Origin: Planctomycetota bacterium
Lineage (GTDB): Bacteria; Planctomycetota; Phycisphaerae; WQYP01; JAJZKY01
Assembly (NCBI GenBank): GCA_021803885.1
Contig: JAJZKY010000269.1
Location: 1-6,530, forward strand
Direction of reading: 5' to 3'
Length of the DNA stretch: 6,530 nucleotides
The notes below the pieces were generated by a model that was given only the letters and a program-made list of their open reading frames with translations, was not told where the DNA came from and did not search any database. This document shows positions 1 to 5,410 of this stretch, one piece after another; positions within the stretch are counted from its first letter, which is position 1, and every line of letters starts with the position of its first letter. The translations under genes were made by a program, and so were the position numbers.

Positions 1-2
1 AC

Positions 3-3000
3 CAAAGGGACTATTACCTTCCTCCTGCCAACACCTACGAAATGACCCTCACATCCGGTGCGCAGACCTACCTGTATGGGGAAGTGGGCGCCCTGGGGAT
101 TACCCCGCTTGCCGAAGGCAAAGGCGAATTCGTGAAAGATACGGCGGGCAGCCTTGTCGTCGGCGTGGCCTCGGCCAGCCAACCGATCAACAGCTTCTCG
201 ACACTGGTCTCCGAAAACTCTGACATGATAGGGGTCGGTGTCTCTGGTTTCACGAACATGCAGGCGCTGTATGGTAAGAGCGTCGCATCGGGCCCCGGTT
301 ACGTCAGTTCCGGCAGCTACCAAGCCTCGGTGAGTTTCACGATCATTCAGCCTACTCTTGTGGTCGCAATGGGATTGGGGAGCAGCCAGCAGGGGATAAC
401 ATTTCAAGGTCCCACGGGGCTGATTACCGATGCAACAACGAACGCTACGAACGATGTGGGTATCGGCCGGTCCAGCACCGCTGGAATCGCACACGCCTAC
501 CTTGACCCCGGCACCTATACGATCACGGAGACCACGAGCATTATCTCTGCGGACATGACGGTCGACTACATAGCCGACCTGCTTGGGGTGTACCTGTTTA
601 CCAATGGCACCGCTTCGATCCCGCAGATTTCCGGCGTCAATATGACGGCCGTGCCTGTCGCCGGTCAAAGCTACGACAACTGGAATATGACCATTGATGG
701 CAGCGGTTTCGGTACACAGTCCCCGTTCAACGGGGACAGCTCCGACCTTATCATCAATGACACCACGCAGGCCTTCCAAGCTGGTTACTCGGTTCCCAAC
801 GATCTGGTGAACGTCAACGTGACAAGTTGGACCGACAACCAGATCGCAATAAATGGCTTTACTGGTGCGTATGGACAGCCGTCAAACAACGGTGGCCCAG
901 CATGGATTATCCTCTCGGGAGATCAACTGCAGATAAAGATCGCCAACCCGCAGACAGGGGTGATGTCGAGCGCGTTCGACACCACCGTGCCGCAGCAGAC
1001 ACAGGCCACGATTCCGACCAACCCCGGCGACACGGGTGGCACAATAAGGATCGCGTCGGGAACAGGTTCGTTCGCAGGCGTCTCGGATGCCGCTGATACA
1101 ATTTCGGTAGCCGCAGGTGCGTCAATTTCCGGCCAGGTCAGCTTGGTCACCGATAACATCGAATCGGGTGGTGCCGTCGCCCCGCTCATTTACACCCCGT
1201 CTTGGGGTGACCCTGCGACCAGCTACCAGACCATTAATGGGTGGATTCCCACAGGCACCTCGGATCAGACGGCGAGTGTTTCGCTGACCGCCCCAACCAC
1301 CCCGGGCACCTATCACATTATTTTTGCGTTCGAGTGGGAGATGAATGGCGGCCAGGTGGCATCCGCCACCAACTGGGCATCGGGGCACCCGGATACATGG
1401 GGCGATGGCAACGATATCGCCACGTTGAGTCAATCGCAAATTCAACAGGGGCAGCAAAATGGTTGGACATCTGACAACTGGCTTCTCGCCCCCGGCTACG
1501 AGCACCAATACGTTCCGCTCGATGCGATCACCGTCGTGGTCGGCGGTGGCGCCCCGCCGGCGCCGATTATTACCGGAGTTTCCGCCGCGGTTCCCTCCAC
1601 GCTGCAAGGCAACTGGAGTTTCACCATTGACGGAAGAAATCTCGGCACACTGGCATCCTTCAGCAATAAAGATACCGCCGACCTCAATTTGGTCGATGTG
1701 ACGCGGCATTTCAGTATGGGCTATACGGGCGACGCGGTGACGGTCAATGTTTCTTCTTGGTCTAACAATTCCATTGTGATATCGGGTCTTTCCGGCGTGT
1801 ACGGAGGAGGGCAATATGTTGTAAACCCGGGCGATCAGATGAGCTTGGAAGTGTTAAATCCCCAGACAGGCGTGGCTTCCAACACGTTCCGGTTCGCCAC
1901 GCCGAGTACGCCACCCGCACCGGTTATCACCGGAGTATCCACCACCGTGCCCTCCACTGTGCAAGGTAACTGGAATTTCACCATCAACGGCAACAATTTA
2001 GGTACACTGGCACAGGCCCCCTTCAGCAATAAAGATACCGCCGACCTGAATCTGGTCGATGTGACGCGGCATTTCAGTGTGGGCTATACGGGCGACGCAG
2101 TGACCGCGGATGTTTCCGCCTGGTCTAACAATGCCATCACAATATCCGGATTGGCTGGCGCATACGACACGGTCGGCCCTAATGGCCTTTACCTTGTCAG
2201 ACCCGGTGATCAGATGAGCGTGGAGGTCTTGAATCCGCAGACGCTCGAAGCCTCGACGAAGTTCACGTTTATCGCCGCTCAGTCTGCCAATCCGAGCGAA
2301 TCGGGGCCAAGCATTACGCCGCCGCCAATCTCCCCCGTTGTGGAAGAAAACAGTTCCCTGACATTTTCCGCCGCCAACGGCGACGCCATCACGTTGGCCG
2401 ACCCGCAGGCGATCGGCCTCAATGAGCAACTTAATATCACTGCGAGCGGCGGGACAGTGAGCCTCGCCAACACCGGCCAGTTGGACATTATGAAGGACAC
2501 GGGAGAATCGGAAACGGTCGTAGGTTCACTTTCAGCGCTGAATGCCGCGCTCGCCGACGGCTTGGTATTCACACCCACACCGGGTACCAGCGGCAGTGCC
2601 AATATCAATCTTACGCTCACCAACTTGGCGGTTGTTGAGAACGGCTCCCTTCTGACCGCCACAGCGAAGATATCTGTATCCATTTTACCGCCAGTAACGA
2701 CCACCATCACTGCACCTCATGTGGCCGTGATCGGCGAGAACAGTCAGCTTAGCTTCACCGGCGGCGACGCCGTTACCGTATCGAGCCAAGATACCACCAG
2801 CCAGGGCGACAAACTCACCGTCAACTTGGATTCCGCGGAAATCGGGCTACAAGGAACCCTCCATTTTGGTGCGTCTCCGGGTTCTTCTACTTGGACCGTT
2901 ACGGGAACGCCGGCGGAAATCAACTTAGACCTCCAAGGCCTGACCTTCTCGCCGAATTCCGATTCCACCGGGACGGTCTACGTGACTTTCTCCTTTGAGG

Positions 3001-5366
3001 ACTCGACTGACAATGTGAGCGCCACCGCATCTACCAAAGTCGTCGTCGGCCTAACGCCAGCCCAGATGAACCAAGCCTACGGCTTCAACCAATTGGGTTT
3101 CGGGAACGATGCCAACGGCAACCCAATTCTGCCCGGTACCGGCCAAACCATAGCGATAATCAACTGGGGCACCGTTCCGACGATCTACTCCGATGTGAAT
3201 GCTTTTGATGCGGCCTTGGGTGTTCCGGGCGGCTCCGCTGGCACCCCTGAAACAAATGGTCAATCGGGGTTCCTGACGGTGGTGAACCAGAACGGTACGA
3301 TGATTGACCCAAGCAACGTAAATTATTCCGGCGGCTCGGACGAGCAGGCTCTTGATGTGGAGTGGGCCCACGCGATCGCACCGGGTGCGAAAATAATTCT
3401 GGTCGAGTCCAGTTCAAGCTCTTGGTCGGATTTGAATAACATCGCAATCCCCAATGTCATCAATGTCTTCAAGCCATCCGTGGTATCAATGAGTATTGGC
3501 GTCGGCGAATTCGCCAGTGAGGGCAGTTACGATTCGACTTTCGCCAGCTATCCGAACGTGGCCTTTGTCGGCACGTCAGGTGACACCTACGGCCAAGCGG
3601 GCGTTGGGTATCCCTCCGTTTCTCCTTACGTTCTTTCCGTGGGTGGAACCAGCCTGACAGTCGCGGATGCCGCTGGTGATTATGGCTCAGAGACGCCTTG
3701 GAGCGTGTTCCTCGGCTCCGGTACGGGCTTTGGTAACAGTAAATACGAGAATGAGCCGTCATACCAAGTAGGGGTGACTGGCATAAATTCGGGCGGAATG
3801 AGAGCGACACCCGATGTCGCTTACGATGCCACAGGACTTCCGACCTATTACGATGGCTGGTGGCTTGATACAAGCCCATACGGCAATGCGGGAACCAGCT
3901 ACGGTGCGCCGCAATGGGCGGCCCTGATCGCCATAGCAGATCAGAAGCGGCTGGAGAACGGCCTTACCACAACACTGGGCGGCCAGCAGGTGATGGATGC
4001 GCTTTATTCCGCTCCCGCCAGCGATTTCCACGAACCGACGCCCGTTTCGCCGTCGACTGCCCTTAACCGCTACAACAAATACGCCGGACTCGGTAGCCCG
4101 ATTGCGAACAAACTAATTTCATACCTTGCCAGTTACAGCCCACACCTGACCATCAACGCAACCTTCGGCAGCTCAATCACCGGCAGCAGCAGCGCGGCAA
4201 GCACAATTGAAGGCGATATCAATTCCGCAATAAGTTTCTACGAGCAGGACTTAAGTAACCCTATTACCGTTAACATTTATTTCAACTTGGGTACCGATAT
4301 GGGCAATGCCATCGCCTCAACCGTGGCGTCGTACCAATCAGTTTCATACAGCACCTATACGCAGGCCTTACTTGCCAACGCCACTTACAATCCGAGCAAC
4401 GTCGTCGAGCAGACGGCCTACGACAATCTCCAATATGGCAACGATGCCAACGGAGCGGCTTCGATCATCGCCACGTCCGCAAACCTGCGGGCGTTGGGAC
4501 GGCCGGTTGCGGGCGACTTGACGTCCACCGGCAGCCAAGGCGGCACATATGATGGAGTCATCTTGCTTAACGCCGACGATTTGGCGGGCTTCGGCCAAAG
4601 CGGTACGTACAGCGCGAATGCCGAAATCCAGCACGAAGTGGACGAGGTGCTTGGCATAGGGGGGCAGGGATCTACGCTGGGCCCCGTTCATGTGGGCTCC
4701 GGAAGCTACGGCCCCATGGATCTATTCCGTTACTCGGCAGAGCGCACTCCGAGTTTCACACATAGTGGCACCGCATCATCCTATTTTTCAATTGACGGAG
4801 GTAACACCCCTATCGTGAGCTTTAATCAACAATCAGGGGGTGATTACGGCGATTGGGGCAGCAACACAAAAATCTACGTACAAGATGCCTTCGGCACGCC
4901 GGGCGCTAACCCCACCGTCAGCCTGACCTCGCCCGAAGGCATTGCCCTTCAGGCCATTGGTTACGATGCAGTTGTTACTGCGGCCGCAAGTCTGGCACCA
5001 ACGACGGTCACAGCGGCAAATACGGCCCAGTTGCCTTCCGGCACGGCGGTTGGAGGGGATGCGTTTCCGGCTTCGTTGGCCCTGTCGGCTTGGTCTCCAA
5101 CATTGGTTGTGCCACAATCAGACTGGCCGGCGAATCCCACGCCAGGTTGCGCCCGATCGGACGCCGCCGAAACCGCCCGGATGCTCTCCCCGAGCCGGTT
5201 GGGTGGAATCACTTTTTATTTTGGGGACACCACAAAGGCTTTGGATAAGGGCAATGAGGTAGCGAGCGTGATTCCAAGCCCGCTTGCCTCCGCGGCCAGC
5301 TGGCACGGAATTGAGCCAATAGCGTTCCGAAATCGTTTCAATTTAGGCCTTGGCACTTGGATTTGA
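3..5366 (+). CDS. Giant modular surface/secreted protein with sedolisin (S53) and HExxE metallopeptidase-like domains, 5' partial
   Basis: The frame is open from base 3, and the ATG at 42 has no Shine-Dalgarno and no signal peptide after it. It is therefore internal and the true start lies upstream; residues here are numbered from that Met. Modules by position: unassigned beta-rich part (3-620); IPT/TIG-like repeat 1 (621-992); Trp/Gly-rich Ig-like module (993-1559); repeats 2 and 3 (1560-2279); two cadherin-like modules (2319-2693, 2712-3050); S53 peptidase (3051-4139); metallopeptidase-like domain (4140-4976); tail to the TGA at 5364. The S53 residues are Glu1101, Asp1105, Asp1181 and Ser1286 in GTSYGAP. 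The second domain has HEVDE at 1531-1535. The likely role is extracellular proteolysis by an adhesin-like protein. Targeting is unknown because the N-terminus is missing. I see no RTX nonapeptides, LPXTG or PEP-CTERM motif at the C-terminus. The whole product has one Cys. The domain calls are firm; the substrate is unknown. Confidence 0.93.
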   Translation, partial: QRDYYLPPANTYEMTLTSGAQTYLYGEVGALGITPLAEGKGEFVKDTAGSLVVGVASASQPINSFSTLVSENSDMIGVGVSGFTNMQALYGKSVASGPGYVSSGSYQASVSFTIIQPTLVVAMGLGSSQQGITFQGPTGLITDATTNATNDVGIGRSSTAGIAHAYLDPGTYTITETTSIISADMTVDYIADLLGVYLFTNGTASIPQISGVNMTAVPVAGQSYDNWNMTIDGSGFGTQSPFNGDSSDLIINDTTQAFQAGYSVPNDLVNVNVTSWTDNQIAINGFTGAYGQPSNNGGPAWIILSGDQLQIKIANPQTGVMSSAFDTTVPQQTQATIPTNPGDTGGTIRIASGTGSFAGVSDAADTISVAAGASISGQVSLVTDNIESGGAVAPLIYTPSWGDPATSYQTINGWIPTGTSDQTASVSLTAPTTPGTYHIIFAFEWEMNGGQVASATNWASGHPDTWGDGNDIATLSQSQIQQGQQNGWTSDNWLLAPGYEHQYVPLDAITVVVGGGAPPAPIITGVSAAVPSTLQGNWSFTIDGRNLGTLASFSNKDTADLNLVDVTRHFSMGYTGDAVTVNVSSWSNNSIVISGLSGVYGGGQYVVNPGDQMSLEVLNPQTGVASNTFRFATPSTPPAPVITGVSTTVPSTVQGNWNFTINGNNLGTLAQAPFSNKDTADLNLVDVTRHFSVGYTGDAVTADVSAWSNNAITISGLAGAYDTVGPNGLYLVRPGDQMSVEVLNPQTLEASTKFTFIAAQSANPSESGPSITPPPISPVVEENSSLTFSAANGDAITLADPQAIGLNEQLNITASGGTVSLANTGQLDIMKDTGESETVVGSLSALNAALADGLVFTPTPGTSGSANINLTLTNLAVVENGSLLTATAKISVSILPPVTTTITAPHVAVIGENSQLSFTGGDAVTVSSQDTTSQGDKLTVNLDSAEIGLQGTLHFGASPGSSTWTVTGTPAEINLDLQGLTFSPNSDSTGTVYVTFSFEDSTDNVSATASTKVVVGLTPAQMNQAYGFNQLGFGNDANGNPILPGTGQTIAIINWGTVPTIYSDVNAFDAALGVPGGSAGTPETNGQSGFLTVVNQNGTMIDPSNVNYSGGSDEQALDVEWAHAIAPGAKIILVESSSSSWSDLNNIAIPNVINVFKPSVVSMSIGVGEFASEGSYDSTFASYPNVAFVGTSGDTYGQAGVGYPSVSPYVLSVGGTSLTVADAAGDYGSETPWSVFLGSGTGFGNSKYENEPSYQVGVTGINSGGMRATPDVAYDATGLPTYYDGWWLDTSPYGNAGTSYGAPQWAALIAIADQKRLENGLTTTLGGQQVMDALYSAPASDFHEPTPVSPSTALNRYNKYAGLGSPIANKLISYLASYSPHLTINATFGSSITGSSSAASTIEGDINSAISFYEQDLSNPITVNIYFNLGTDMGNAIASTVASYQSVSYSTYTQALLANATYNPSNVVEQTAYDNLQYGNDANGAASIIATSANLRALGRPVAGDLTSTGSQGGTYDGVILLNADDLAGFGQSGTYSANAEIQHEVDEVLGIGGQGSTLGPVHVGSGSYGPMDLFRYSAERTPSFTHSGTASSYFSIDGGNTPIVSFNQQSGGDYGDWGSNTKIYVQDAFGTPGANPTVSLTSPEGIALQAIGYDAVVTAAASLAPTTVTAANTAQLPSGTAVGGDAFPASLALSAWSPTLVVPQSDWPANPTPGCARSDAAETARMLSPSRLGGITFYFGDTTKALDKGNEVASVIPSPLASAASWHGIEPIAFRNRFNLGLGTWI
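621..992 (+). repeat. IPT/TIG-like domain repeat, copy 1 (divergent)
   Basis: This is the first of three in-frame copies of a ~120-residue beta-sandwich-like module in the large protein. It opens with PQISGV and continues with WNMTIDGSGFGT, SSDLIINDTT, a VNVTSW strand, GDQLQIKIANPQTG and SAF. These align with ITGV, WxFTIxGxNLGT, TADLNLVDVT, VSxWSNN, GDQMSxEVLNPQT and xxF in copies 2 and 3. The pattern of a GxGF/GxNLG turn followed by short strands is typical of IPT/TIG-like immunoglobulin folds, but the family assignment is by resemblance only. This copy is clearly older than the other two: similarity is visible at protein level but not as long DNA identities. Confidence 0.75.
993..1559 (+). 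other. Ig-like Trp/Asp/Gly-rich module between repeats 1 and 2
   Basis: A ~190-residue stretch of the large protein separates repeat copy 1 from copies 2 and 3. It begins with a Gln/Thr/Pro linker, then shows Ig-like strands (SVAAGASISGQVSLVTDNIE) and a TPGTYHIIFAFEWE edge. A distinctive segment follows, with ASATNWASG, DTWGDGNDIA, a Gln-rich helix-like stretch, and DNWLLAPGYEHQYVP before VVVGGG. The TPGTYxIIFAF and WxDGNDIA features are seen in extracellular beta-sandwich modules of environmental bacteria, and the segment may be a carbohydrate- or ligand-binding module. I cannot name a family with confidence. Confidence 0.5.
1560..1904 (+). repeat. IPT/TIG-like domain repeat, copy 2
   Basis: A 115-residue module running from APIITGV to FRFATP. 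It is closely similar to copy 3, which starts at 1917. At DNA level, 1657-1684 is identical to 2020-2047 (28 bases), 1690-1715 to 2053-2078 (26 bases) and 1717-1735 to 2080-2098 (19 bases), all at an offset of 363. A 6-base indel (Gln-Ala or Ala-Pro) just before the Phe-Ser-Asn-Lys motif explains why the module starts are offset by only 357. The conserved core encodes FSNKDTADLNLVDVTRHFS. The module is probably a structural or ligand-binding beta-sandwich on the cell surface. Confidence 0.88.
1917..2279 (+). repeat. IPT/TIG-like domain repeat, copy 3
   Basis: A ~121-residue module from APVITGV to KFTFIAA, the direct partner of copy 2. The Pro/Thr-rich linker between the two is only about four residues. 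Differences cluster in the loops: this copy has YDTVGPNGLYLV where copy 2 has YGGGQYVV. The core strands (FSNKDTADLNLVDVTRHFS, GYTGDAV, GDQMS, VLNPQT) are preserved. Long runs of DNA identity indicate a recent duplication or ongoing gene conversion between copies 2 and 3. Confidence 0.88.
2319..3050 (+). other. Two tandem cadherin-like modules
   Basis: Two ~115-125-residue modules lie end to end (2319-2693 and 2712-3050). The first opens VVEENSSLTFSAANGDAITLAD and carries LSALNAALADGLVFTPTPG followed by an SGSANINLTLT strand. The second opens VIGENSQLSFTGGDAVTVSS and carries AEINLDLQGLTFSPNSDSTG followed by YVTFSFED. Both repeat the order 'ENSxLxF - strand - L/I-N-x-xL-xGLxFxP - x-S/T-G - strand' that is common in cadherin-like repeats of large bacterial adhesins. 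They occupy the place immediately before the S53 catalytic domain where a sedolisin propeptide would normally sit. The family assignment rests on pattern resemblance. Confidence 0.65.
3051..4139 (+). other. Sedolisin (MEROPS S53) serine-carboxyl peptidase domain
   Basis: This catalytic domain of the large protein starts at LTPAQMNQAYGF, followed by the GTGQTIAIINWG first strand typical of sedolisins. The Glu/Asp pair is in DEQALDVEWAHAIAPGA (Glu1101, codon 3342; Asp1105, codon 3354), with the family's E-x3-D spacing and following APxA. The oxyanion Asp is Asp1181 (codon 3582) in GTSGDTYG. The nucleophile is Ser1286 (codon 3897) in GTSYGAPQW, matching the SGTSxxxP consensus except that Ala replaces the first Ser. 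Spacing of Glu to Ser is 185 residues, somewhat shorter than in sedolisin or kumamolisin. The domain ends at AGLGSP plus a helix. S53 enzymes are acid-active endopeptidases, usually secreted. The family's C-terminal calcium site looks altered: FHEP stands where FHD[IV] is usual, and LNRYN where GxGxD is usual. Confidence 0.92.
4140..4976 (+). other. Metallopeptidase-like domain with HEVDE motif (resembles the NF038122-type family)
   Basis: This domain directly follows the S53 domain. It starts HLTINATFGSSI with an AINSAISFYEQDLSNPITVNIYF-type helix and strand, then VSYSTYTQALL, a TSANLRALG segment and DGVILLN. The zinc-site-like motif is HEVDEVLG (His1531, Glu1532, Glu1535; codons 4632-4646), with Glu where a classical HExxH has its second His. 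Downstream are MDLFRYSA (Asp1560), SSYFSIDGGNT, FNQQSGGDYGDW (1594-1605) and VQDAFGTPG ... ALQAIGYD. This order resembles the NF038122-type metalloprotease family known from genomes with PEP-CTERM systems, recalled from memory rather than searched. It is probably a zinc peptidase or a derived non-catalytic version; the third metal ligand is uncertain. Confidence 0.72.
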
Positions 5367-5398
5367 TGCGAATGCATGCATGGCGATATTTTTACATC

Positions 5399-5403
5399 GG
5401 GAG
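5399..5403 (+). promoter_or_regulatory. Shine-Dalgarno site for the HAF-repeat gene
   Basis: GGGAG lies seven bases upstream of the ATG at 5411. It is the only good purine-rich site in the 44-base spacer, and it fixes the start of the downstream gene. Confidence 0.75.
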
Positions 5404-5410
5404 AACTAAC

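Noticed and set aside
42..44. ATG at 42 as the true start of the large gene.
   Set aside because: The frame is open upstream to base 3. There is no ribosome binding site before it, and what follows is not a signal peptide although the protein is of extracellular type.
1122..1814. A 230-codon minus-strand open frame, with a second one (1998-2429) sharing a similar stretch, looking like a pair of related proteins.
   Set aside because: Both are antisense shadows of repeat copies 2 and 3. Their mutual similarity simply mirrors the duplicated DNA on the plus strand. Their composition is Arg/His-rich and non-natural, and the plus frame has clear domain motifs.
3639..3656. SVGGTSL as the sedolisin nucleophile motif.
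   Set aside because: This is the conserved strand after the oxyanion Asp in S53 enzymes. The nucleophile motif GTSxxxP is at 3891, with the expected Pro and spacing.
4942..5262. Plus-strand 106-codon frame overlapping the C-terminal tail, considered as evidence of a frameshift.
   Set aside because: Its translation is Arg/Gln/Pro-rich and continues no domain of either gene. The main frame runs without a stop through the same stretch, so no frameshift is supported.
5363..5392. Possible promoter TTGATG - 18 bases - TATTTT in front of the HAF gene.
   Set aside because: Only four of six bases match at each box, and the predicted transcript would begin at about the Shine-Dalgarno site, leaving no usable leader.
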